From an uncultured Anaerococcus sp. (GTDB lineage: Bacteria; Bacillota; Clostridia; Tissierellales; Peptoniphilaceae), in contig NZ_CALGYW010000114.1 of NCBI RefSeq assembly GCF_937934665.1, positions 1 to 15,912 of the forward strand: a DNA stretch of 15,912 bases, written 5' to 3'. Each line of letters starts with the position of its first letter. Position 1 is the stretch's first letter. The notes below the pieces were generated by a model that ran no database searches, was not told the DNA's origin, and saw nothing but the letters and a program-made list of their open reading frames with translations. Positions 1-6,823 of the stretch are shown piece by piece. A program made the translations under genes and the position numbers.

Positions 1-100
1 GCATAAGAAAGATAAAACCCATCTAGCAATGTTTGATAAAGCCAAACGAGCCGAGTACCTGTCGGTACACCGAGACCATATCTCTCCTCTATCGGCAAAA

Positions 101-187
101 GATTTCTAATCAAGATGCCCGTTAAGAAAAATGCATGTTTGAGCGTTAGCGAGTTTGCGATTTTTAGGGCTTAGCAGATTAGAAATC
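101..187. repeat. Fold-back element with perfect 11-bp inverted ends
   Basis: GATTTCTAATC (101-111) and GATTAGAAATC (177-187) are exact reverse complements. Inside them GCCC (117-120) faces GGGC (167-170), and A-rich and T-rich stretches (126-131, 160-165) can also pair, so the 87 bases can fold into one long interrupted hairpin. The family is unknown to me. Confidence 0.6.
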
Positions 188-325
188 AGTGTGGATATAC
201 GTAAACTCATACAGGGTTATTCTCCCTATCAAAGAGCTTTGCCGTAGACAAACTCTGCTTTCGCACTCCGCCAAGGAGCCGCTCAGGGGTGTAGGTCTCC
301 ACGAGCCGACTGGCTATTCCGGGAT

Positions 326-400
326 TTAAGGGGAGGCGGGTGAGGGACAATTTTCCCAGCGGTCGAGAGCGGCGGAAGGTCCCTTGGGCCTCCCCTTTAA
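326..400. repeat. Long GC-rich hairpin downstream of uppP
   Basis: TTAAGGGGAGGC (326-337) pairs with GCCTCCCCTTTAA (388-400), with one bulged base. Inside, GAGGGAC (342-348) pairs with GTCCCTT (379-385) using one wobble. On the minus strand this sits about 15 nt past the uppP stop codon and could protect or terminate that mRNA. However, no T-run follows the stem, so it is not a canonical intrinsic terminator. Confidence 0.55.
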
Positions 401-414
401 ACGGAGCAGTTATG

Positions 415-1281
415 TTAATGGCTGAGAAAATACCCAAATACAACTACCGCAAGGATAATCCTGTATATCCCAAAGGGGATAAAGTCGTGTTTTTTTACGT
501 AGGTTAGGAATTTCCTGATTACTACGAAGGCCACGATGAATGATAGGACCATGCCTACTAGGATTATAAACCATTCGTAGCCTGAAAATCCTCCTAGGTT
601 TTTTACAAGTTTTAGGAGGGTTGCTCCTAGCATGGTTGGGATGGCTAGGAAGAAGGAGAATTCTGCTGCGGCGGGTCTTGATAGGCCTAGGATCATGGCT
701 CCTATGATTGTGGCAGCAGATCTTGAGGTGCCTGGGACCATGGCTAGACATTGGAAAAATCCTATCGCCAAGATTGTTGTGTATGGCACGTCTGCAAGAG
801 ATTCGTATTTGATTTTTTTGTTTCTTTTTTCTACTAATATTATTATCAGACCCCAAATAAAGAGCATGGCGGCTACTGTCATTGGGTTAAAAAGATAGGC
901 ATCTATAAGATCGTCAAATAAGAGGCCTAGGACCATGGCTGGTAGGACTCCTACTATGACTTTTAGCCATAATTTCATTGTCTTTTGGTCAGGATGGGTC
1001 GCTATAAAGTAGGCCCTTGACCTGGTATTTAGGTCATCGTAGTTTCTTGGTAGTTTAATCTTTGATTTAGTCCAAGGGTTTAATTTTTCAAAATAAAGGA
1101 CAACTACAGAAAGGATGGCTCCTAGCTGGATGATTACGTTAAAGGCGTTGGAGAAGCCTTCTGGTTCGAGCTTTACAAATTGGTTTACTAAAATTAGGTG
1201 GCCTGTAGATGAGACAGGCAAAAATTCTGTGACCCCCTCTACTATCGAAAGGATTAGGACTTTTATTAGATCTATTATCAT
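415..1281 (-). CDS. uppP: Undecaprenyl-diphosphatase UppP/BacA
   Basis: UppP is an integral membrane enzyme that dephosphorylates undecaprenyl pyrophosphate to recycle the lipid carrier for peptidoglycan and other wall polymers; extra activity gives bacitracin resistance. The 288-residue length is typical for the family. Both family signatures are present: the Glu-rich segment followed by PVSSTGH at residues 15-28, and PGTSRS at 183-188 with the following GLSRPAAAEFSF. Several hydrophobic helices lie along the chain. The start codon overlaps the stop of the upstream PP-loop gene in an ATGA arrangement, so translation is probably coupled. It is the last gene of a four-gene leftward operon, which also carries WalJ; this gives the operon a partial cell-envelope theme. 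Confidence 0.95.
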   Translation of the reverse strand: MIIDLIKVLILSIVEGVTEFLPVSSTGHLILVNQFVKLEPEGFSNAFNVIIQLGAILSVVVLYFEKLNPWTKSKIKLPRNYDDLNTRSRAYFIATHPDQKTMKLWLKVIVGVLPAMVLGLLFDDLIDAYLFNPMTVAAMLFIWGLIIILVEKRNKKIKYESLADVPYTTILAIGFFQCLAMVPGTSRSAATIIGAMILGLSRPAAAEFSFFLAIPTMLGATLLKLVKNLGGFSGYEWFIILVGMVLSFIVAFVVIRKFLTYVKKHDFIPFGIYRIILAVVVFGYFLSH

Positions 1282-2090
1282 TTAAATTCCTCCATAAATG
1301 AGTGTTTTTCGCCACTAACCTTATAGCCTAGGACCATGTCACAGTTGACATTTTCTGAGCTACGAAGGATTGACATTTCTACATTTGGATTGTCTTTCTT
1401 AAGCTCTGCTATAAGCTCTTTGACTTTTTTTCTGGTATGAGATTCGCTTGACTTGGTAACTGTGCAGGCACAATCAAGGGCGCTTAGTTCGGCAAAATCT
1501 CTCCACCTTATTATATCCTCTTCTCTGAGGTAGTAAAGGGGTCTTATAAGGAGCATATCGTCAAAATTTTGAGCCGTAAGCTTTGGTTTCATGGTCTTGT
1601 AATTACCCGCATAAAGGACGTTTATCATGATGGTTTCTATAACGTCGTTTAGGTGGTGACCTAGGGCAAGTTTATTGCAGCCAAGTTCTTTTGCCTTGGC
1701 ATAAAGAAAGCCCCTTCTCATCCTGGCACAAAGGTAGCATGGATTGCCCCCGTCTGCCAAAGTTTCTGATATGTCAAAGACCTTTGAGTCATAAATTTTG
1801 GCCGGTATTTCTAGGTAGGCTAGGTTTTTCTTTAAAAGATCGAGGTTTTCTTGATCGTAGCCTGGGTTCATACATAGGTATTCGACTTCAAAATTGACCT
1901 TGGAATGCTTGTGAAGTTCTTCTATAAGTTTGGCCAATAGTAGTGAGTCCTTGCCACCTGATATGGCTACTCCTACCCTATCGCCTTCTTCTATTAGCTT
2001 AAATTCTTTGACAGCCTTGATGAAGGGTGACCAAAGTTGTTTTCTATATTTTTTTATTAGTGATTTTTCTATTTCTCTTATATCTGTCAT
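1278..2090 (-). CDS. TtcA-family PP-loop tRNA thiolation-type protein
   Basis: This 270-residue protein belongs to the adenylating PP-loop ATPases. The P-loop SGGKDS lies at residues 44-49. A CxxC pair (C118, C121, in CYLCARMRRG) is followed by the LALGHHLNDVIET segment typical of TtcA/TilS-like enzymes, and further cysteines (C207, C209) lie near the C-terminus. In E. coli TtcA, comparable cysteines hold a [4Fe-4S] cluster used to make 2-thiocytidine at tRNA position 32. A Firmicute homologue may have another tRNA target, so I give no symbol. The gene overlaps its neighbours by 4 nt at each end (ATGA), which indicates translational coupling with walJ upstream and uppP downstream. The family call is firm; the exact substrate is inferred. 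Confidence 0.85.
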   Translation of the reverse strand: MTDIREIEKSLIKKYRKQLWSPFIKAVKEFKLIEEGDRVGVAISGGKDSLLLAKLIEELHKHSKVNFEVEYLCMNPGYDQENLDLLKKNLAYLEIPAKIYDSKVFDISETLADGGNPCYLCARMRRGFLYAKAKELGCNKLALGHHLNDVIETIMINVLYAGNYKTMKPKLTAQNFDDMLLIRPLYYLREEDIIRWRDFAELSALDCACTVTKSSESHTRKKVKELIAELKKDNPNVEMSILRSSENVNCDMVLGYKVSGEKHSFMEEFK

Positions 2091-2878
2091 AGTATTACTT
2101 TCCTTGATGGTTCGTATCTTTTAGATACGTCTAGTTTTATGTCCTTATCTGTATCTAGTCCTAGACCCTTTAGGTAGGACTCGACTGTGATTTTGGATAA
2201 GGCTTCGGTATTGTTGGTGGTTGATAAGTGGGATAGGAAGACTGACTCTCCCCTGCCTTCTAGGGCATCACCTAGGATTTCTGCGGCCTGGTCATTTGAT
2301 AAGTGGCCCATCTTGCCCATGACCCTTCGTTTTAGATTGTAGGGATAAGGGCCTATTTTTAGGGCTTCGAGGTCGTGGTTGGCCTCAAGGTAATATATAT
2401 CAGAACCCTTTATCTGGTAGGCAATCTTATCGTCTATCACTCCTGTATCTGTGACCAGACTGATTTTTTTGTTGCCCAGATAAAGTATAAAACCTACCGG
2501 CTCATTGGCATCATGGTAGGTTGAAATTGGATAAATATCCATAGATTTGAAGTTTAAAAACTCATTGGACTTAAATTCTCTGATTAACTCTTCCCTAAAA
2601 TTTTTGGTCTTGGGTAAAACCGCCTTCCAAGTGCCTCCGTTGGCAAAAAGTGGAATTTTAAACCTCTTGGCAAGGATGGCTGCCCCCTTGGAGTGGTCGG
2701 CATGCTCGTGGGTTAGGAAGATTCCGTCAAGCCTTGTGGCGCTTTCTCCCACGCTTTCTAAAAGTCTTTCTATTTGCCTGCCAGAAAAACCAGCATCTAC
2801 CAAGATCTTGGTCCCGTCATGGTCGATAAAGACGGAGTTACCTGAAGAGCCTGAGGATAAGACAACAAATTTAGTCAT
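2087..2878 (-). CDS. walJ: WalJ/YycJ-like metallo-beta-lactamase-fold hydrolase
   Basis: This is a 263-residue metallo-beta-lactamase-fold protein. The metal-binding HEHADH motif is at residues 57-62, a TDTG segment lies mid-protein and an HLS motif sits in the C-terminal part, which is the pattern of YycJ/WalJ. In Bacillus and streptococci the gene usually sits beside walRK; the protein is a predicted nuclease linked to cell-wall homeostasis or DNA repair. Here it is separated from walRK and lies between a HAD phosphatase (8-nt overlap) and the TtcA-like gene (4-nt overlap). The N-terminal sequence MTKFVVLSSGSSGNS is characteristic of the family. The family is well supported, while the cellular role is known only by analogy. 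Confidence 0.85.
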   Translation of the reverse strand: MTKFVVLSSGSSGNSVFIDHDGTKILVDAGFSGRQIERLLESVGESATRLDGIFLTHEHADHSKGAAILAKRFKIPLFANGGTWKAVLPKTKNFREELIREFKSNEFLNFKSMDIYPISTYHDANEPVGFILYLGNKKISLVTDTGVIDDKIAYQIKGSDIYYLEANHDLEALKIGPYPYNLKRRVMGKMGHLSNDQAAEILGDALEGRGESVFLSHLSTTNNTEALSKITVESYLKGLGLDTDKDIKLDVSKRYEPSRKVIL

Positions 2879-3686
2879 CGAAATACTCTTTCAAAAACTC
2901 AGCTATAGCTGGGGTGTCATTGTCACCTATCACGAGATCAGCTGCTTTCTTGGTGATTTCTCTAGCGTTACCCATGGCTATACCCACTCCAACAGCCCTT
3001 AGGGTTTTTACGTCATTAGGTCCATCACCAAAATACATAACCTCATCCATTTTGACATCAAGCATTTTAGTAAGCTCTAGGAGCGTTTCATACTTACCAG
3101 CATCCTTGTGGAGGATTTCAACGATGGTCCTGGCGTTTCTCATATACTTGTAATCTTTCATGAAATCTGCCTTGTGTCTAGCGTCAAATTCATCCAGGGT
3201 TTTTATATCACTTTCAAAGCAAACCCTGGCTAGGTCATCGTGGATATCGTCTAGACTTTCATACCTTAGCCAAGGCATCTTCATAACAGCCTGGTCCTCT
3301 AGAAAATATTTATTAGGCTCCTTGGCCTTGTTATAGAGGATATCTCTGGTGTGGATGGTGACATCAATCCTGTCGTCGTCAAGCTTTGAAGATATTTTCT
3401 CTACGTCTTCTTCAGTTAGTACCTTTTTCATAAGGGCCTTGCCGGTGGCATTTTGCCTAATAAAAGCTCCTGTGCAGGTGATTGAGTAATCATCAAAGTC
3501 CATAAGGCCGAGCTCTTCTCTTACCTGGTAAAAGCCATTAAAACTCCTGCCTGTACAAAGAACTATTTCAAAGCCTCTCTCTTTTAATTCTTTAATTATT
3601 TCTTTAGTTTCTTTTAGGACTCTGCCATCCTTGGTGACTACGGTCCCATCTATATCAAATGCTATTAATTTTATGTTTTTTTTCAT
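2871..3686 (-). CDS. Cof-type HAD-superfamily phosphatase
   Basis: This cytosolic HAD-IIB (Cof-like) hydrolase probably dephosphorylates small phosphometabolites; the substrate cannot be read from sequence. Motif I DIDGT is at residues 11-15 (nucleophile D11). A T/S-containing motif II (LCTGRS) lies near residue 45, and the metal-binding GDGPND lies in the last quarter. Length, about 271 residues, is normal. I chose the ATG at 3684-3686 over the in-frame GTG at 3693-3695. The purine-rich GAAGAAAG sits about 8 nt before the ATG but abuts the GTG. It is the first gene of the walJ-ttcA-like-uppP operon, with a promoter at 3724-3752, and overlaps walJ by 8 nt. Confidence 0.85.
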   Translation of the reverse strand: MKKNIKLIAFDIDGTVVTKDGRVLKETKEIIKELKERGFEIVLCTGRSFNGFYQVREELGLMDFDDYSITCTGAFIRQNATGKALMKKVLTEEDVEKISSKLDDDRIDVTIHTRDILYNKAKEPNKYFLEDQAVMKMPWLRYESLDDIHDDLARVCFESDIKTLDEFDARHKADFMKDYKYMRNARTIVEILHKDAGKYETLLELTKMLDVKMDEVMYFGDGPNDVKTLRAVGVGIAMGNAREITKKAADLVIGDNDTPAIAEFLKEYFDD

Positions 3687-3723
3687 TAAAACCACTTTCT
3701 TCTTCTTTTCTCAAACTCCTATT

Positions 3724-3752
3724 ATTTTACTAGTTTTAAAGACTTTATTCAA
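3724..3752 (-). promoter_or_regulatory. SigA-type promoter for HAD-walJ-uppP operon
   Basis: Read on the minus strand, TTGAAT (3747-3752) is followed by a 17-nt spacer and TAAAAT (3724-3729). Each hexamer is close to consensus. The predicted start is about 30 nt upstream of the HAD start codon. Confidence 0.65.
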
Positions 3753-3849
3753 TTTGCCCAAAGAGTAAAAACTACCCCGATTGGGATGGTTCTAATGGTA
3801 TCATAAAATATTAATGATCTCGCCTTTGTGAGATTTCTCCTCCCTTCGG

Positions 3850-4140
3850 TCGTCGAAACGGCGCGTGGATATTGGTCGTCGAAATGGCGGTGGGACTAGG
3901 ATATAGGAAGGGCATCTGGTAATGCAGTCGTCAAAAAGGTGGTGGAATAAGAAACAGGAAGGCGGATAGGAGTGCGATCATCGAAAGGACTGATGGAATA
4001 GGATTCAGGAAGGGCATCTGGTAGTGCAGTCGTCGAAAGGGTGGACGCACTAAGAATCAGGAAGACGGATAGTAGTGCGATCACCGAAAGGACTGATGGA
4101 CTCGGATGCAGGATGGGTGGATTATAGGAAGGACGGCGGG
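3850..4140. repeat. ~51-bp tandem repeat array with alternating unit types
   Basis: Five units start with TCGTC/TCATC/TCACC-GAAA-like heads: 3876-3927, 3928-3977, 3978-4029, 4030-4080 and 4081-4140. A 26-bp partial unit lies at 3850-3875. Units 1 and 3 share GGAAGGGCATCTGGTA, while units 2 and 4 share GGAAG-(G/A)CGGATAG followed by AGTGCGA, so the true period is a ~102-bp dimer. The last unit is diverged. A minus-strand open frame across the array (3896-4084) is a product of the repeat, has no RBS and resembles no protein. No integrase or Cas gene is nearby. Confidence 0.75.
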
Positions 4141-4194
4141 TTATATAGAATTTTTCCTAGGATTTTCTCCTTCTAGGAGTATATTGGGCGCAAA

Positions 4195-4217
4195 GAAAAA
4201 AGCCCATAAATATGGGC
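4195..4217 (-). terminator. Intrinsic terminator reading leftward
   Basis: On the minus strand GCCCATA-TTT-ATGGGC is followed at once by TTTTTTC, the expected stem plus U-run. It lies about 200 bp beyond the malic enzyme stop codon. A related hairpin, without a U-run, lies nearer the gene at 4371-4388. Confidence 0.6.
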
Positions 4218-4301
4218 ACTGGCTGTTTACAAATCAAACCATTTGAGTGTTTTATTATTTAAAAAAACAAATAACGGCCATACAAGCCCTAGATTTATGG
4301 G

Positions 4302-4345
4302 ATTCCTCGTCGAAGCCTAACGGCTTCTCTGTCGGAATGGCGCAT
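4302..4345. repeat. Short hairpin repeat (CCTCGTCG...GGAAYGGCGCATG family)
   Basis: ATTCC (4302-4306) pairs with GGAAT (4334-4338) around the inner stem GAAGCC-TAAC-GGCTTC, and GGCGCATG follows. The same head and tail, with different inner stems, occur at 12294-12340 and 12784-12884, and in decayed form at about 3832-3864. The repeat lies between two related GCCCATA...TATGGGC hairpins (4201-4217 and 4371-4388). It looks like a dispersed intergenic palindromic repeat. Confidence 0.6.
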
Positions 4346-4370
4346 GTCTATATGTTTTATCTACGCTCTG

Positions 4371-4388
4371 AGCCCATAAAATATGGGC
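4371..4388 (-). terminator. Hairpin downstream of malic enzyme gene
   Basis: The palindromic hairpin GCCCATA-TT-TTATGGGC starts 30 nt past the malic enzyme stop codon. It lacks a U-run on that strand, so it may only stabilise the 3' end. Its sequence is nearly the same as the terminator at 4201-4217. Confidence 0.35.
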
Positions 4389-4418
4389 AAAATTCTTTAT
4401 TAAAAACAATATTTTTTC

Positions 4419-5573
4419 TTATTTGATTTCAGCCTTGACAGCCTTTGCTACTGCATCTGCCACGCCTTCTTCAAAGGCTCCTGGGATTACGTAGTCACCT
4501 GAGAGTTTATCAGGGATTACAAGCTCTGCTAGGGCCCTAGCTGCGGCAAGTTTCATGGCGTCTGTGATTTCTTCTGCGTGGGCATCTAGTGCTCCCCTAA
4601 AGATACCTGGAAAGGCTAGGACGTTGTTGATTTGGTTAGGAAAGTCTGACCTACCTGTAGCTACAACCGCAGCTCCCGCTTCCTTGGCAAGGGCTGGGTC
4701 TATCTCTGGTACAGGGTTGGCCATGGCAAAGACTATTGGATCATTTGCCATATTTTTGATATCAGCCTCATCTATTACTCCCGGCACTGATACTCCTACA
4801 AAGACATCACATCCCTTGATGGCTTCTTTTAGACTTCCTTCAAAATTTTCTTTGTTGGTAATCTTGGCAAGTTCTGCCTTGACAGGGTTTGTACCTTTTA
4901 GGTGGGTCTTGTTGATGGTACCCTTGGAGTCGCAGGCTATAACATCCCTTACTCCCAAATCTAGGAGGAGCTTACTAATGGAATATCCTGCTGCACCTGC
5001 TCCAGATACTAAAACCTTAATTTCGCTTGCCTTTTTATCAATAACCTTTAGGGCATTTATCAATGCTGCAACTGTAACTATGGCTGTGCCGTGTTGGTCG
5101 TCGTGGAAGACTGGTATATCAAGGATTTCCTTGAGTTTATTTTCTATATAGACACACCTAGGTGAGGATATATCCTCTAGGTTGATCCCTCCAAAGGTAG
5201 GGGCTATATTTTTGACTGTTTCTATAATTTCATCTGCATCCTGGGTATCAAGGACGATTGGTACTGCATTTACGTCACCAAATTCCTTAAAAAGTACAGC
5301 CTTACCTTCCATAACTGGCATGGCAGCCTTGGGACCGATATTACCAAGACCAAGGACAGCTGACCCGTCAGATACGACTGCGATGGTATTTGCCTTGGAG
5401 GTGTAAACATAGGCCTTTCTCTCATCTTCGTGGATCTTTCTACAAGGCTCTGCTACTCCTGGGGTATAGGCGTAGGTCAAATCTTCTGCATCTAGGACCT
5501 TGGCCTTAACTTCTGTAGCAACCTTGCCCTGCCACTCTTCGTGTTTTTTTAGTGCTTTTTCGTATACGTCCAT
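4419..5573 (-). CDS. Malic enzyme, short NAD(P)-dependent form
   Basis: Malic enzyme oxidatively decarboxylates L-malate to pyruvate and CO2 and reduces NAD(P); it is cytosolic. At 384 residues it is the short bacterial form without the C-terminal phosphotransacetylase domain. Catalytic Tyr is in YTPGVAEPC (Y36) and catalytic Lys in VMEGKAVLFK (K91). Metal ligands are E133/D134 (INLEDISSPRC) and D158 (FHDDQHGTA), the dinucleotide loop GAGAAG is at 191-196, and FPNQINN lies near residue 310. The RBS AGAGGAAGG is strong. The gene appears monocistronic: its own promoter is at 5613-5621 and hairpins lie downstream. The cofactor cannot be decided from sequence by eye. With the LDH-like enzyme nearby it suggests fermentative C3/C4 metabolism. 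Confidence 0.93.
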   Translation of the reverse strand: MDVYEKALKKHEEWQGKVATEVKAKVLDAEDLTYAYTPGVAEPCRKIHEDERKAYVYTSKANTIAVVSDGSAVLGLGNIGPKAAMPVMEGKAVLFKEFGDVNAVPIVLDTQDADEIIETVKNIAPTFGGINLEDISSPRCVYIENKLKEILDIPVFHDDQHGTAIVTVAALINALKVIDKKASEIKVLVSGAGAAGYSISKLLLDLGVRDVIACDSKGTINKTHLKGTNPVKAELAKITNKENFEGSLKEAIKGCDVFVGVSVPGVIDEADIKNMANDPIVFAMANPVPEIDPALAKEAGAAVVATGRSDFPNQINNVLAFPGIFRGALDAHAEEITDAMKLAAARALAELVIPDKLSGDYVIPGAFEEGVADAVAKAVKAEIK

Positions 5574-5612
5574 AAGATTCCTTCCTCTCTATAAAATCCT
5601 TTTCATAGTCTA

Positions 5613-5621
5613 ATTATAACA
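5613..5621 (-). promoter_or_regulatory. Extended -10 promoter of malic enzyme gene
   Basis: On the minus strand the sequence TGTTATAAT is a perfect extended -10 element (TGn followed by TATAAT), 40 nt upstream of the start codon. No good -35 is visible, which is tolerable with an extended -10. Confidence 0.55.
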
Positions 5622-5692
5622 TAAATTTATGAAATATTATATGAAATATTTAACAAAATGAATAATTCCTGGTATAGAATGAATTATTGAAT

Positions 5693-5721
5693 AAAAAACC
5701 CTCCCTGCTTTTTGCAAGGAG
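5693..5721 (-). terminator. Intrinsic terminator of GntR/membrane protein operon
   Basis: On the minus strand CCTCCTTGC and GCAGGGAGG form a 9-bp stem with one G-U pair, closed by AAAAA and followed by a GTTTTTT run. It starts about 7 nt past the stop codon at 5729. Confidence 0.85.
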
Positions 5722-5728
5722 GAAATAT

Positions 5729-6823
5729 TTATTTATGGGTAAAGATGGAAACTAAGGAATAGATAAGGATTATAAGGGTAAAAAGTAAGATTATCTTGCC
5801 CATAGGCCTAGCTATATTTATGGTAAAGCCAACTCCCACACGCTTGGCTACAAAGAGGGCTGGGTCATCAGGATTGTTATAAAAGCCTGATCCCAAAATC
5901 CAGTACTTATCGTCTTCTTCAAAGGAAAAGTCTTCCATTTTATCAAGCCTTGACCCGTCTGATCCAACCTTGATTCCAAGGTAAATTGCACCTCCAATTG
6001 ATAATATTATTGTAATAATAGTTAGAACATACAAAGGAAAGCTATTGTTTTTTAAGGCCAAGAAATTAACTCCGATTTCAAAAAGCAAGGTCATGACAAA
6101 GGCATTTAGGCCTAGGTAATATGTCCAGGCTTTCTTGGCTTTGAGGCTATTTTTTAGGGAAAGTTCTGGATTTTCTATTGCAATCCTTAGTCTAACCTTG
6201 ATAAGCATGAGGTTGATCAAATAAAACATGACAAGTATTGCTAGGCTTATGAGGGTTGGATAAAAGACACTGAGGCGGGTTTTTTCTGCTGTGTCTGTGA
6301 CATTGCCCTTAAAGTCAGTGTGCATGATAAGGGTGTCGCCAATTTTATCGTAATTTATAAATAGAATTATGCTTGTTAATATTATTATAAGAAGGGATGC
6401 TCCGTAAAATATGGCCATTATTTTCCTTAAGTCTGCCTTGCCTTCCTCCTTGTCTATGGCAATGATTTTCCTCTTATCTTGGCTTATACCAGCAGTCATA
6501 TTTTTTAGGTTTTTATTGTATATAATAAGTGGTAAGGAAATAATTCCTAAACTTATGAAAAAGAAAAGCGTCAAAAATCCTACCGAATTAGTAATATAGG
6601 ATATAAAATACTGGCCTAGGCTTAGAAATATTGTAATAGTCAAGGTCATAAACTTATAATCTTTTAAAATTTGTCTCATAGTCTCTGTATCGGCCATATC
6701 CTTAGGGATTGAAACTCCTAGAGTGTAGCCTTTTTTAGAAAAGGTCTGGATAAAAGTCTGCATCAAACCTACTAAAACTAAGGATGAGGCGTAAATTATA
6801 GCTATAAATCTTCCTTCAGTCAT
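5729..6823 (-). CDS. Multi-pass membrane protein (DUF1648/DUF5808-like)
   Basis: The protein has 364 residues and about eight hydrophobic segments: near residues 8-26, 55-75, 80-100, 138-155, 190-210, 235-255, 262-285 and 340-360. The segment YDKIGDTLIMHTDFKGNVTDTAEK resembles the DUF1648 motif (a short extracytoplasmic loop ending in a helix). The C-terminal DDKYWILGSGFYNNPDDPALFVAKRVGVGFTIN segment resembles DUF5808. Such proteins are typically paired with a YtrA/YhcF-type GntR regulator, and here the start overlaps that regulator's end by 8 nt. SdpI-like immunity proteins also carry DUF1648, so a role in sensing or resisting an envelope-active compound is possible but unproven. There is no ATPase partner nearby. 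Confidence 0.8.
   Translation of the reverse strand: MTEGRFIAIIYASSLVLVGLMQTFIQTFSKKGYTLGVSIPKDMADTETMRQILKDYKFMTLTITIFLSLGQYFISYITNSVGFLTLFFFISLGIISLPLIIYNKNLKNMTAGISQDKRKIIAIDKEEGKADLRKIMAIFYGASLLIIILTSIILFINYDKIGDTLIMHTDFKGNVTDTAEKTRLSVFYPTLISLAILVMFYLINLMLIKVRLRIAIENPELSLKNSLKAKKAWTYYLGLNAFVMTLLFEIGVNFLALKNNSFPLYVLTIITIILSIGGAIYLGIKVGSDGSRLDKMEDFSFEEDDKYWILGSGFYNNPDDPALFVAKRVGVGFTINIARPMGKIILLFTLIILIYSLVSIFTHK

Larger units (their letters stand above)
1..414. other. GC-rich structured intergenic region, no convincing gene
   Basis: There is no recognisable protein here. The stretch is clearly richer in G+C than the flanking genes and full of self-complementary segments: GTACC/GGTAC around 55-68, an 11-bp inverted repeat at 101-111/177-187, AGCC-GACT-GGCT at 304-315, and a long hairpin at 326-400. 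A 78-codon open frame on the minus strand (207-443) overlaps the uppP 3' end and reads through the hairpins. It has no clear RBS or recognisable motif, so I treat it as non-coding. Positions 295-315 match 15890-15910 at 19 of 21 bases. It could be a repetitive element or a structured RNA; the strand is unknown. Confidence 0.5.

Noticed and set aside
207..443. A 78-codon minus-strand reading frame in the left-edge GC-rich region.
   Set aside because: It runs through strong hairpins, overlaps the uppP 3' end in another frame, has no convincing RBS, and shows no recognisable domain. The structured DNA explains the open frame better.
415..898. Open frames within and antisense to uppP (410-856 minus, 632-898 plus).
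   Set aside because: The uppP frame carries all family signatures. The others are shadows without motifs or start signals.
3896..4084. A minus-strand reading frame across the tandem repeats whose peptide (TTALPDALP-like) recalls translations of sequencing adapters found in databases.
   Set aside because: The bases (GATGCCCTTCCT-type) are not the adapter sequence. The peptide arises from the ~51-bp repeat itself, and no RBS or domain supports a gene.
3850..4140. Possible CRISPR array.
   Set aside because: The repeats are contiguous, ~51 bp long and diverged, with no unique spacers of constant length, and no cas genes are in the window.
4555..5151. A 198-codon plus-strand frame antisense to the malic enzyme.
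   Set aside because: The malic enzyme frame contains every catalytic motif. The antisense frame has no RBS and no recognisable domain.
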